Positions 1 through 6,747 of a DNA stretch of 9,684 bases are shown piece by piece. The DNA lies in contig DMNE01000013.1 of assembly GCA_003453735.1 (NCBI GenBank), positions 1 through 9,684 of the forward strand, in the 5' to 3' direction. Numbering within the stretch: position 1 is the first letter of the stretch; the number at the start of each line of letters is the position of its first letter. The notes under the pieces are model-generated. The model was not told where the DNA came from. It worked only from the letters and a program-made list of their open reading frames with translations, and ran no database searches. Source of the DNA: Nitrospiraceae bacterium. GTDB taxonomy: Bacteria; Nitrospirota; Thermodesulfovibrionia; Thermodesulfovibrionales; UBA9159. The position numbers and the translations under genes are program-made.

Positions 1-177
1 TTCAGCGATCGCAAAACTGCTCAACGACGTATTTCTCCTAACCTGGACAAGCCGAAACGACAGAAGTTCTTAAAAGTGGAATGTCCAAAAAGCTCAACAA
101 AAACTTTACACATAGGTCTTTGCTGACACGGCACAAAAATTTCGCAAGAATTCAGTCATGAGCTCCTGTCGAGTCTT
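1..177. other. Sequence downstream of the cco operon with no gene seen
   Basis: These bases lie beyond the stop codon of the last minus-strand gene. I see no reading frame with family features on either strand, and no GC-rich stem followed by a T-run that would make a clear intrinsic terminator for the operon. The operon may end by another mechanism or continue to the left of the window. Confidence 0.5.
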
Positions 178-867
178 TCAATGCCTGAGGGCTCTAAAAA
201 TAAAGATAACCCCGATCACCACCATCACAATCGCAGAACCCCGGTACAATTTGTTCCTGAGCCATTCTCCTTTCAGGGAGACGATCTGTCCGACGAGAAG
301 CAAAGCCGGAAAGGTCCCGAGTCCGAAGAGAAAAAGCATGAGCATGCCCCGCAGAAAACCTTTGGCCTGGTTCCCTGAATCAGCGCCAGCGCCAGCAGCG
401 GCGATAAGAGCAGTGTAGAGCAGCCCGCACGGTAAGAATCCGAGCACCAGTCCCATAGGAAAATATGAGCCCATCGTCCTTATGCCCGAAACAAATTTGG
501 CAACACTCGCCAACCCCTCTGATAACCGGCTCACATTGTCCAGTCTTCTCAGAAAAGGTAGCCACCCACCGGTCGCAAGGCCCATGAGGACCATTGCAGC
601 CCCCACCAGCGCGAGCGCCAGATTCTGATACCTTTCAAGTGATTCGATTACGCTGACAAATGAGCCTGTTAGTCCCATGATCCCGCCGAGCAAGCTGTAA
701 GTGGTGATGCGGCCGAGGTTATAGAGCAGGTGGGGGACAATGCCCCGCACCTGCATACCCTGCGAGTAGGTGACAACAACGAGCCCACACATCCCGATAC
801 AATGGCCAAAGCCGCCCAGCAGACCGGAGAAAAAGACCATGAGGTAGACGGAATCAGTAAGTAACAT
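178..867 (-). CDS. SafE/DsbD_2-type membrane protein (cytochrome c biogenesis transmembrane-like)
   Basis: A 229-residue protein, almost entirely hydrophobic, with about six membrane segments. Two family signatures are visible. GHCIGMCG at residues 21-28 has Cys23 and Cys27 in the first segment, and GFLPCGLLY at 143-151 has Pro146-Cys147 in a central segment. Paired cysteines in these two places are typical of the DsbD_2 (sulfite exporter TauE/SafE-like) family, related to the CcdA/DsbD electron carriers. Members are often found beside cbb3 oxidase genes, where they are thought to help with thiol redox or metal handling during oxidase assembly; that role is inferred here. The ATG overlaps the end of the upstream secreted-protein gene by 14 bases, so translation is probably coupled. 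A GGAG lies about 10 bases before the start. It is the last gene of the cluster in this window. Family call fairly sure, exact substrate unknown. Confidence 0.8.
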   Translation of the reverse strand: MLLTDSVYLMVFFSGLLGGFGHCIGMCGLVVVTYSQGMQVRGIVPHLLYNLGRITTYSLLGGIMGLTGSFVSVIESLERYQNLALALVGAAMVLMGLATGGWLPFLRRLDNVSRLSEGLASVAKFVSGIRTMGSYFPMGLVLGFLPCGLLYTALIAAAGAGADSGNQAKGFLRGMLMLFLFGLGTFPALLLVGQIVSLKGEWLRNKLYRGSAIVMVVIGVIFIFRALRH

Positions 868-1279
868 TGAAGAGAAACTCCGCTGTGCCGGTACCAGGGA
901 TATTCACCTTCGCTTCCCAGAGTCTCCCGCCGCTCGGACATCTCGGTATTATGCCCTTTCCTGTATATCTTCCAGTACCATCGCCCTTGAGTAGGATCTG
1001 GTTTTTACCCATATACATGCCAGGCATCCTCAGGTCAACGCGAAGCTCTCCCTTTCCCGTCAGACCGCTTATCATTACCACGAAGCCGAGTTCTCGCATC
1101 GTTTTCACCGGTTTTGGGGTTATCTCAAAAATAACCTCATGACTGCCGACATGCTTTGAACAGGCGCCTCTGTCTACCTCGCAATCAGACCTATCCTCCG
1201 TTGCCTGTGCATCCTGAAGATCGGCGGCAGACACAAAAATGAGACAAAGAACAGCTAGATGAGACAGCCGTCTTCTCGT
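854..1279 (-). CDS. Secreted YtkA/FixH-like protein with Met-rich motif, possible copper-handling factor; probable ACG start
   Basis: From GTG at 1234 the protein is 126 residues, but that start cuts into a signal peptide. The same frame is open back to the ccoH stop and adds 15 residues: three arginines, then LSHLAVLCLIFVSAAD, a textbook Sec signal. No ATG, GTG or TTG lies in that extension. An ACG directly after the ccoH stop has AAGGAGG 8 bases upstream, so I propose ACG as the start (141 residues). The mature part has a beta-rich domain with MPGMYMG, then a glycine-rich Gly-x-Tyr-x-Gly stretch and a WEAKV strand, as in YtkA-like and FixH-type domains. The Met cluster and the cysteines (DCEVDRGACSKH, then PRC) could bind copper. 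Placed between ccoH and a SafE-type gene, it probably helps cbb3 assembly or copper delivery; this is inference. Confidence 0.7.
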   Translation of the reverse strand, partial: TRRRLSHLAVLCLIFVSAADLQDAQATEDRSDCEVDRGACSKHVGSHEVIFEITPKPVKTMRELGFVVMISGLTGKGELRVDLRMPGMYMGKNQILLKGDGTGRYTGKGIIPRCPSGGRLWEAKVNIPGTGTAEFLFNVTY

Positions 1280-1744
1280 CTACGAACCCTCCTTTTCAGC
1301 AAAGATTCTATAATCAAAATCAATACTCTTTTCCCTCCGACTGACCTCTGCCGTAACGTCCCACTGCCCATAGAGAGGCAGGGAAACCAGGGCATGATAG
1401 AGCCCGTCTGTGCTCCCGACAGTTTCATAGCGCCTGTCATATTTGGTGGTTGATGGCCTGCTCACGATGACAGCGACCTCGACGTCCCGAAGGGGCCTTC
1501 CGTCCCTATCACGAACGGAGAGCGTCAACTCGTTATCTCCTTTCCTGAACTGCTCGTTGCTGAGGTCGACCACCCACCCTACCGCTGACTTGTCTTTCCG
1601 GGCCTTATCCCAGGCAAGACCTTTCTCATAAGGGTGCTCGACGACAATACCCTCAAAGGTACGATTGCCAACATAGATAACGGTAACTACTGATGCAATC
1701 CCAAGGAAAACAATGATCACAATTACGAATTTCATTAAGCTCAC
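1280..1744 (-). CDS. ccoH: FixH/CcoH, cbb3 oxidase assembly factor
   Basis: A 154-residue protein with one N-terminal membrane segment (about residues 5-27) and a periplasmic beta domain. The FixH signature HPYEKGLAWD is at 37-46, and the usual C-terminal pattern Gly-x-Tyr-x-x-x-x-x-Leu-Pro followed by GQWDVTAEV is present. CcoH is a small subunit-like assembly factor that stays associated with cbb3 oxidase and helps join the core with CcoP. The start chosen is GTG at 1744, with GGAGG five bases upstream. An ATG three codons inside is 14 bases from that site and is less likely. The GTG follows the ccoG stop directly, so translation is probably coupled. Length is normal for the family. Confidence 0.9.
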   Translation of the reverse strand: MSLMKFVIVIIVFLGIASVVTVIYVGNRTFEGIVVEHPYEKGLAWDKARKDKSAVGWVVDLSNEQFRKGDNELTLSVRDRDGRPLRDVEVAVIVSRPSTTKYDRRYETVGSTDGLYHALVSLPLYGQWDVTAEVSRREKSIDFDYRIFAEKEGS

Positions 1745-2959
1745 TTAGTCCTCCGGGATAACAAAGCTGGTCTCTCTCAAAACCGCAATCTTGCGCGGAC
1801 CGCTCGTTTCGATGAATATGTTCACGCTTTTCACAGGACCATGGTTCCTCACAGCCTTTGCGGTAACGTAAAGTACAATCTTTCGGTCCTCTTCCGCTTT
1901 GATCTTAATGCTGTTGGGTTTTATACTCACATCTCCGTTTATGCCTTCCATCCTTACGTTCAGAGTCAGGTCTGATTTCCCTCTGTTGCTGACCGCCAAA
2001 AGGAAGGAGTTTATGATAACCCCATCGGCTGTAATCCTCGGTGGAAAGCCGTTATTCGGTAGAACCGTCACGTCAACAGGCATTCGGGTATAAAAGAGAT
2101 AGACGAGGAAAAAGCAAAACAGTACGGTTACCGAACCAATCAACACAACATTCTGACGAAGTATTCTCCCCGTCTCTCCCGGCAGACCAAAGAAGTACCC
2201 GATCAACCCACCCGCCCCTCTTTTTGCCATCACCTTAGTACACGCGTCAACACATGCTGCGCAGTTGACGCAGGCTTGAGTTGCTCCATTTCGTATATCG
2301 ATACCGACGGGGCAAGTTCTTACGCAGGTCATACAGTTGGTACACTCCTGTTTCCTAGCTGGATCAAAGGCAATAACAAGGGTTTTGCTGTCATAAAGGA
2401 CACTCTGAAGCTTAGCATATGGGCAAACAGTTGCGCAGAATCTGTATCTGAGGGCAACGAGGTCGATGAACAGTACCCCTGAGAGAACAATCCAGAAGCC
2501 CCAGATAACGTTTCCAAGACTTCCTGCAAAAAGACGCTCAAAGAATTCATAAGGAGAAACGAAATACCAGATGAGGTCTGCCCCTACAACTACGCATACG
2601 AAAGCAGTCCCCAGAAATGGAGCGACTGTTCGGACGAGCCCCCTGGAGGAAGCCGAATCGATAGAGGAAGTGTAATCGGCCAGCACCGTCTGTGGACAGA
2701 GCCAGCCGCACCATATCCTTCCGAAGAGAAGCGTGATAAACCCAATGAAAAACGTCACAGAGATAGCTGCTACAAGGACGAGAAAGAATTCGTCCATCCA
2801 AAGAGTGACGCCAAAGAAATGCAACCTTAATGAGGGTATATCGAATCTTAGGGCACTCTCGCCCCCTATCCTCAGGAAAGGGATTCCCAAGATTACCGCC
2901 CCCTGAACTGCCCCTGTAAGACGCCTCCACCGCTGGATCCCTTTAGTCTTGATCGTCAT
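1745..2959 (-). CDS. ccoG: CcoG/FixG/RdxA polyferredoxin, cbb3 copper-assembly oxidoreductase
   Basis: A 404-residue membrane iron-sulfur protein. It has an N-terminal membrane region with the NapH/FixG-like motif WCGWLCP (Cys84, Cys88) and a second pair at Cys175/Cys179 (FCATVCP). Two ferredoxin-type 4Fe-4S motifs follow, at Cys206-209-212-216 and Cys230-233-236-240. The second ends CTK rather than CP, as is usual in CcoG. A final membrane segment (about 270-290) is followed by an immunoglobulin-like FixG_C domain. CcoG is known to act in copper supply to cbb3 oxidase, probably reducing Cu(II) to Cu(I). The protein is shorter at the N-terminus than many homologues of about 470 residues. The ATG lies 17 bases inside the preceding ccoQ-like gene. 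The Shine-Dalgarno match is poor, so coupling to that gene is likely. Confidence 0.93.
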   Translation of the reverse strand: MTIKTKGIQRWRRLTGAVQGAVILGIPFLRIGGESALRFDIPSLRLHFFGVTLWMDEFFLVLVAAISVTFFIGFITLLFGRIWCGWLCPQTVLADYTSSIDSASSRGLVRTVAPFLGTAFVCVVVGADLIWYFVSPYEFFERLFAGSLGNVIWGFWIVLSGVLFIDLVALRYRFCATVCPYAKLQSVLYDSKTLVIAFDPARKQECTNCMTCVRTCPVGIDIRNGATQACVNCAACVDACTKVMAKRGAGGLIGYFFGLPGETGRILRQNVVLIGSVTVLFCFFLVYLFYTRMPVDVTVLPNNGFPPRITADGVIINSFLLAVSNRGKSDLTLNVRMEGINGDVSIKPNSIKIKAEEDRKIVLYVTAKAVRNHGPVKSVNIFIETSGPRKIAVLRETSFVIPED

Positions 2960-3092
2960 CGTCCAACATTCGGTACTTCGGCTCCTCTACCTTCCTATGT
3001 CTTTTCTTTGAGTAAAAGAAGACGATGATGAATGCAAAAAGGACGACAAGTGCGAGACCGAATAGCGCATAACTTAATGCATTGGTGTTCAT
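2943..3092 (-). CDS. ccoQ: CcoQ-like small cbb3 oxidase subunit
   Basis: A 49-residue protein. It has a short polar start, one membrane helix (about residues 8-27), the basic stretch YSKKRHRK at 27-34, then PKYRMLDDDD ending in Asp. A single helix followed by a lysine/arginine cluster and an acidic LxDDD tail is the CcoQ/FixQ pattern. CcoQ stabilises the cbb3 complex. GGGAG lies seven bases before the ATG. The 3' end overlaps ccoG by 17 bases. The gene is easily missed because of its size; its position next to ccoG and its tail support the call. A CcoS-like protein is a less likely alternative. Confidence 0.75.
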   Translation of the reverse strand: MNTNALSYALFGLALVVLFAFIIVFFYSKKRHRKVEEPKYRMLDDDDQD

Positions 3093-3132
3093 GTTATCAC
3101 TCCCAGAGACCAATATATTTCGAGATACGGCG

Positions 3133-3225
3133 CTACCTACTCTTTCTCATCGAGAGGTAAAGGCAGAGTATGGCGACCGCCGCGGCGGTTGTAAAGCCTA
3201 TCGTAGCAAGTATTGAGATATCCAT
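3133..3225 (-). CDS. 30-residue single-helix membrane peptide of the cbb3 operon
   Basis: A short frame begins MDISILATIGFTT, continues as one hydrophobic helix with several alanines, and ends in SMRKSR, a positive cytoplasmic tail. GGAGG stands six bases before the ATG, a strong ribosome site. It lies between the FixP_N anchor gene and the ccoQ-like gene, in the same direction. The MDI start and single-helix layout recall CcoQ or the very small accessory subunits (CcoM type) found in some cbb3 oxidases, but at this length I cannot assign a family. It is probably a real membrane microprotein associated with the oxidase. It is followed by a 40-base gap before the next gene. Confidence 0.6.
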   Translation of the reverse strand: MDISILATIGFTTAAAVAILCLYLSMRKSR

Positions 3226-3250
3226 GACAAACCTCCGGAATTTTCCTGAG

Positions 3251-3303
3251 GGTGAACTGCGCCTGGAGCGGTATCGGGAATCTTGCCCTGCTCACAGTTC
3301 ACC
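3251..3303 (-). promoter_or_regulatory. Nested RNA stem in the cco mRNA
   Basis: On the minus-strand transcript, GGTGAACTG pairs perfectly with CAGTTCACC (3295-3303 with 3251-3259). Inside it GAGC can pair with GCTC and GGG with CCC, giving a layered hairpin. No U-run follows, so it is not a standard terminator. It fills the only sizeable gap inside the operon, just after the FixP_N anchor gene. It could protect the upstream mRNA from 3' decay and set the ratio of structural to assembly genes. That role is inference. Confidence 0.5.
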
Positions 3304-3321
3304 GGTCGGGATTTACCATCA

Positions 3322-3516
3322 CTATTTTTTTATCGACTCCTCGTACGCCTTTTGCTGGCTCCAGCCGCTGATCGAAGGGGTGTACGCGACGAAGTAGTAA
3401 ATCCCCCAGAGGATGAGACCCCAGAAGAGTATCAGCCATCCGATTGGGATCTTTCTCTTTGCGTCCACGCCCTCTTCAACAAGAAACTCCTTTAATTCGT
3501 CCAGTTTTTCTTCCAT
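3322..3516 (-). CDS. Stand-alone CcoP N-terminal membrane anchor (FixP_N-like)
   Basis: A 64-residue protein with a charged N-terminus (EEKLDELKEF), the sequence KIPIGWLILFWGLILWGIYYF forming one membrane helix at about 22-42, then TPSISGWSQQKAYEE. This matches the FixP_N domain of CcoP: a proline before a Trp-rich helix, then Tyr-x-x-Gly/Ser and GWSQ. Normal CcoP continues into two cytochrome c domains, but here a stop follows at once and no CxxCH is present. The matching haem domain is instead fused to the preceding CcoO gene, so CcoP seems to be split. GGAGG stands six bases before the ATG, and the gene starts nine bases after the ccoO-P fusion ends. Confident of family; the functional split is inferred. 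Confidence 0.8.
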   Translation of the reverse strand: MEEKLDELKEFLVEEGVDAKRKIPIGWLILFWGLILWGIYYFVAYTPSISGWSQQKAYEESIKK

Positions 3517-3525
3517 AGCGCCCTC

Positions 3526-4464
3526 CTATTGCCCCTGCAAAGAACGAATGTATGCTACCAGAGACCATATCTTGTTCCTATCCATAGACGAGCTGAAGGA
3601 AGGCATGCCACCTTTGGCCTTTCTCCCGGCAATTTCCATGTCTGCCTTTGTCCCGTCAGCGATGATCACATAGATCGTTGCATCGCTTACGTCGCCCGCC
3701 TGATAGAGCCACACGTTGTCTACGACGCTCGGCCCGATCCCGCCCTTGCCGTCAGCTCCGTGGCAAACAGCGCAGTTAGCAGCAAAAAGCGCCTTCCCCT
3801 CCGCAATCGCTTCCGGCTTGCCAGCAAGAGGATTCTTTTCCTCAACGGCCGTAGGCACAGCCTTTGCGACGGCCTTCGCCGTAACTGCTGTCCCGATCAC
3901 CTGCATGTACGCCACAAGGGCGTCCATCTCGGTCTTTCCATTTAGGCCATTGATCTCATCGGATGAATACGGAAAGTCCAGTGCTTTCATGTGTGCCTCG
4001 ATCTCTTCTGGATCGAGCATATTGTTTTTCAGCCATCCATACTTAGGCATGTTGGACTTGGCGAATAAAGCCTGGGGGTTATCAAAGTGTAAGTAATGCC
4101 ATGCGTCGGGATATTTTCCCCCGATCCTTGCGAGATCCGGACCCGTCCTCTTTGAGCCCCACAGGAACGGATGATCATACGCAAACTCGCCTGCCTTCGA
4201 GTATTCGCCGTAGCGCATCACCTCGGTTTTCAGGGGTCTTACTGTCTGCGTATGGCAGTAATGACATCCATCGCGCTGGTACACGTCCCTGCCGGCGAGC
4301 TGAAGTGCTGTATAGGGCTTGAGGTTCTCGAGCTTCGGATGCATCTGGTTAGTAAGCATGGGAACGAACATCGTCACGACCGTTCCGACGAGAATGACGA
4401 CGACCGCGAGTATAGCGAAAAATATCGGGCTTGAGTGAAGTTTATGATGGAATTCGCTTGCCAT
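3526..4464 (-). CDS. ccoO: Fused CcoO-CcoP dihaem cytochrome c subunit of cbb3 oxidase
   Basis: A 312-residue protein. Residues 1-190 are CcoO: a membrane helix at about 14-36, haem site CHYCH at 67-71 followed by QTVRPL, the MRYGEYS stretch, WGSKRTGPDLARIGGKY, and SNMP with Met139 as probable axial ligand. An alanine-rich linker at about 191-215 leads to a second class I cytochrome c domain with CAVCH at 231-235 and MPSF with Met287 as probable ligand. The C-terminal domain resembles one haem domain of CcoP. The unit therefore carries two c haems in one chain instead of the usual one plus two in CcoO and CcoP. It passes electrons to the CcoN active site. AGGAGG lies six bases before the ATG, which is 11 bases after ccoN. 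Confidence 0.93.
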   Translation of the reverse strand: MASEFHHKLHSSPIFFAILAVVVILVGTVVTMFVPMLTNQMHPKLENLKPYTALQLAGRDVYQRDGCHYCHTQTVRPLKTEVMRYGEYSKAGEFAYDHPFLWGSKRTGPDLARIGGKYPDAWHYLHFDNPQALFAKSNMPKYGWLKNNMLDPEEIEAHMKALDFPYSSDEINGLNGKTEMDALVAYMQVIGTAVTAKAVAKAVPTAVEEKNPLAGKPEAIAEGKALFAANCAVCHGADGKGGIGPSVVDNVWLYQAGDVSDATIYVIIADGTKADMEIAGRKAKGGMPSFSSSMDRNKIWSLVAYIRSLQGQ

Positions 4465-4475
4465 GCCTCACCTCC

Positions 4476-5870
4476 TCATGCAGTCGCCGCGAGGGCTTTG
4501 CCTTTGCGGATCGTCCTATAGATGTTATAGATGAAAAAAAGCATCCCGATCGTGAAGATAACACCGCCGAGGGTCCTCATCTGCCAGAACGGATAATTCT
4601 TTACCAGTACCTCCATGAAGGTATATTTGAGACTTCCATCGGGGTTGACCGCCTTCCATAGGACGCCCTGTTGGATACCGGCAATCCACATGGTGATAGA
4701 AAAAATGAGTTGTCCTATGAGGACGAGCCAGAAATGGGTGTCAGCAACCTTGACACTGTAAATCTCTGTATTATAGATCTTGGGGATTACATAGTAGATA
4801 GACGCAGCAGTGGTCATCGTGACCCATCCCATCGTTCCCATGTGTACGTGGCCGATCACCCAGTCGGTATAATGGATTAACTGGCTTACGGTACGCAGTC
4901 CCTGTGTTGGCCCCTGTACCGTCTGCAGACCATAGAAGGTGATCCCGAGTATAAAGAACTTCGTGAGGTAGTTCGTTCTCATCTTCTCCCAGTCGCCTCC
5001 AACCGTATAATACCCGTTCACGACAGAGCCCCACGAGGGCGCTATCAAGAAGAGAGTGAAAACGATAGCGAGCGTCTGTATCCAGTCAGGAAGCGGGGTA
5101 TAAACGAGGTGGTGAGCGCCGGTCCAAAGATAGGCGAAAATCAGAGACCAAAAAGCGATGATCGAGAGTCGGTGGCTATATATGGGCAGACCGGTCGCTT
5201 TGGGCAGAAAGTAATAAAACATCGCGAGTATGGGGGTCGTAAAGATAAAGCCGACGGCATTATGGCCATACCACCACTGCACATTGGCACTGTTCACCCC
5301 GGCATAGAGATGATAAGACTTGAATGGACCAGCAGGAATTGAAAGGTTGTTTACGATGTAAAGCACCGCAACGGCAATGACCGTGGCCATAATGTACCAG
5401 AGAGAGACATACATCTGCTCTTCCTTTCGCTTTATTATGGTGCCGAAGATGTTGACAGCAAAGATAACCCAGAGGATGACGACACCAATGTCCAGCGGCC
5501 ATTCCAGTTCCGCATACTCCAGTGCCTGGGTCATACCTGCAAAAAGACTCACCGCAGCCAGCGCTATCACGATATTAAAAAGGTACAGGTGAACTCGTGC
5601 CAGCTTGGGGAATAGGAGCGGACGTCTCGTGAGCCTCATTGTTATGTAGTAGAATATACCGAAAATAGCGCCCACTCCGAGTCCAAATGCGAGACCGTTC
5701 GTGTGTACCACCCTCAGTCTTCCGTACGTAAAGAAGGGAGGGATATTCCATTCCGGTTTCCAGAACTGTATCGAGATCCAGAGCCCAATGAGAATACCCA
5801 CGACCCCCCAGAAGATGGAGGAAACGATGAAGCCTTTTACCGTCTGATTATCGTAGGCGTAATCACTCAT
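4476..5870 (-). CDS. ccoN: CcoN, catalytic subunit of cbb3-type cytochrome c oxidase
   Basis: A 464-residue integral membrane protein with about 12 helices that reduces oxygen to water and pumps protons. The start chosen is ATG at 5870, with GGAGGAGG shortly upstream. A longer frame to 5927 adds 19 residues that contain this ribosome site, so it is rejected. Ligands are visible: His56 in RVVHTNG and His343 for low-spin haem b, His341 for haem b3, His203 (WWYGHN) and His253-His254 (WTGAHH) for CuB, and Tyr247 as the cross-linked tyrosine. All sit four residues before the Vibrio cholerae CcoN numbers as I recall them. His333 (HYTDW) is also kept. The enzyme should be fully active and of high oxygen affinity. 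It is the first gene of the operon. Confidence 0.96.
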   Translation of the reverse strand: MSDYAYDNQTVKGFIVSSIFWGVVGILIGLWISIQFWKPEWNIPPFFTYGRLRVVHTNGLAFGLGVGAIFGIFYYITMRLTRRPLLFPKLARVHLYLFNIVIALAAVSLFAGMTQALEYAELEWPLDIGVVILWVIFAVNIFGTIIKRKEEQMYVSLWYIMATVIAVAVLYIVNNLSIPAGPFKSYHLYAGVNSANVQWWYGHNAVGFIFTTPILAMFYYFLPKATGLPIYSHRLSIIAFWSLIFAYLWTGAHHLVYTPLPDWIQTLAIVFTLFLIAPSWGSVVNGYYTVGGDWEKMRTNYLTKFFILGITFYGLQTVQGPTQGLRTVSQLIHYTDWVIGHVHMGTMGWVTMTTAASIYYVIPKIYNTEIYSVKVADTHFWLVLIGQLIFSITMWIAGIQQGVLWKAVNPDGSLKYTFMEVLVKNYPFWQMRTLGGVIFTIGMLFFIYNIYRTIRKGKALAATA

Positions 5871-5931
5871 GATTGTGCCTCCTCCTTTGAAGAATTTACT
5901 AAAGGCCCCGGAAGGAGCCTCTTCCAAGTTT

Positions 5932-5960
5932 ATTATATTTCACTTTCATCCCACTGTCTA
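5932..5960 (-). promoter_or_regulatory. Sigma-70 type promoter of the cco operon
   Basis: On the minus strand TAGACA (5955-5960) matches five of six -35 bases. It is separated by exactly 17 bases from a perfect -10, TATAAT (5932-5937). The start of transcription would be near 5925, leaving a leader of about 55 bases before ccoN. A short inverted repeat (GGAAG/CTTCC) lies in that leader. I found no FNR or ANR box nearby, which is unusual for an oxidase of this type. Confidence 0.75.
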
Positions 5961-6131
5961 GTCAGGCAGCGGACGGGCCCCAAATCATCCACCGCGACAA
6001 AGGCGCTATGCTTAATACGGTACATCAGACAATATGGGGGGCTCAATAAGAGGCCGATCCAACTAATACATAGCACCATTGGTTATCGCCCTGGCATTCA
6101 AAAATCCAAGGCATTCAACCAAGTAAATGAT

Positions 6132-6356
6132 GTGCGCTTGTTCAAGAAGGTTATAGACATAATCATCAAACTGATGATTCCGTTCGTAATCCTCGCTCTG
6201 ATAACGGGGACTGCCAAATTGTTCCTTGATTTAAGAGAGGTCTTCAAGGGTCCCGCCAGTGCAGGTGCTTTTGACACCATCGTAACGAACATTTTGTCGA
6301 TGTTTGTTCTCATAAACTTCTCAGCTGAAAGAAGATTCTTTTGCAGTAAAATTTAA
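6132..6356 (+). pseudogene. Truncated PsiE-like (phosphate-starvation-inducible) membrane protein fragment
   Basis: From GTG at 6132 the frame gives about 74 residues: LFKKVIDIIIKLMIPF as helix 1, then LITGTAKLFLDLREVFKGP, a loop, and AFDTIVTNILSMFVLINF as helix 2. The order of helix, LDLREV linker, (F)DTxVTxIL and an L/F-rich helix is that of the first half of PsiE-family proteins, which usually have four helices and about 130-170 residues. After helix 2 the sequence turns into polar nonsense and stops at 6354-6356. The C-terminal half is not found in other frames. There is no good ribosome site or ATG; the frame stays open upstream only through sequence antisense to ccoN. It is probably a remnant. 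It ends on the first unit of the Pho-like box at 6352. Confidence 0.5.
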
Positions 6357-6395
6357 CATCTCCTTAATTATCTTGTAACATAGCCAGTGTAGACT
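6352..6395 (+). promoter_or_regulatory. Pho-box-like promoter 1
   Basis: Three 7-base units repeat with an 11-base period: TTTAACA (6352-6358), CTTAATT (6363-6369) and TGTAACA (6374-6380). Nine bases after the last one lies TAGACT (6390-6395), a fair -10. This is the known layout of PhoB/PhoP activator sites, where the last repeat replaces the -35. The second promoter at 7051 has the same spacing, which makes chance less likely. The first gene with a ribosome site downstream is at 6580, so the leader would be about 180 bases. Confidence 0.5.
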
Positions 6396-6579
6396 TATTT
6401 CGAAGGTTATGAGGCAGTCAGTCCATCTATATTCTCAAGATCACAGTCTGCAAAGGTGTCCTGCATCGCAGATAATATGACAGAATGACAGAATCGATGA
6501 CGGGACTGCGGCCTTACAAAGCTTGCGGCACATAATTGACTGTGTTTCGCCACAGAATCAATAGAAAGGGGTGATCGGA

Positions 6580-6747
6580 ATGTGTCCGAATTTCAAAGAA
6601 AATAATTGTGAGTTGGCAGGCATCGAGCCGGAAAGATTACAGTGCGTTGATAAAAACTTATGTTCGCTGGGACAGTGGGAGAGATGCAGGGTCGTCATCG
6701 CTCAATATTTCGTCTCAACCGGTATTGCCTATGACAGGGTTGCATAG
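6580..6747 (+). CDS. 55-residue cysteine-rich small protein
   Basis: An ATG with AAAGGGG eight bases upstream opens a 55-residue frame: MCPNFKENNCELAG, then LQCVDKNLCSLGQWERC, and a short tail ending in YDRVA. Cysteines stand at 2, 10, 22, 28 and 36, a spacing that suggests a zinc or iron-sulfur site. It has no signal peptide or membrane helix and is probably cytoplasmic. I do not recognise a named family. The part LCSLGQWERC resembles VCMSRHHEAC in the 71-residue protein at 7126, and the two genes share nearly the same leader before the ATG (GAAAGG, then GATCGG). They may be distant relatives under common control. It lies downstream of Pho-like promoter 1. Confidence 0.65.
   Translation: MCPNFKENNCELAGIEPERLQCVDKNLCSLGQWERCRVVIAQYFVSTGIAYDRVA

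Noticed and set aside
5871..5927. Longer N-terminus for CcoN
   Set aside because: It would include the ribosome site of the ATG at 5870 and overlaps the expected transcription start; the added residues are not CcoN-like.
5703..6131. Upstream part of a long plus-strand frame ending at 6356
   Set aside because: It is antisense to the start and promoter of ccoN and has no family features; only the last 74 residues look like protein.
6478..6493. Tandem TGACAGAA repeat
   Set aside because: Two eight-base copies only, with no wider array or promoter context.
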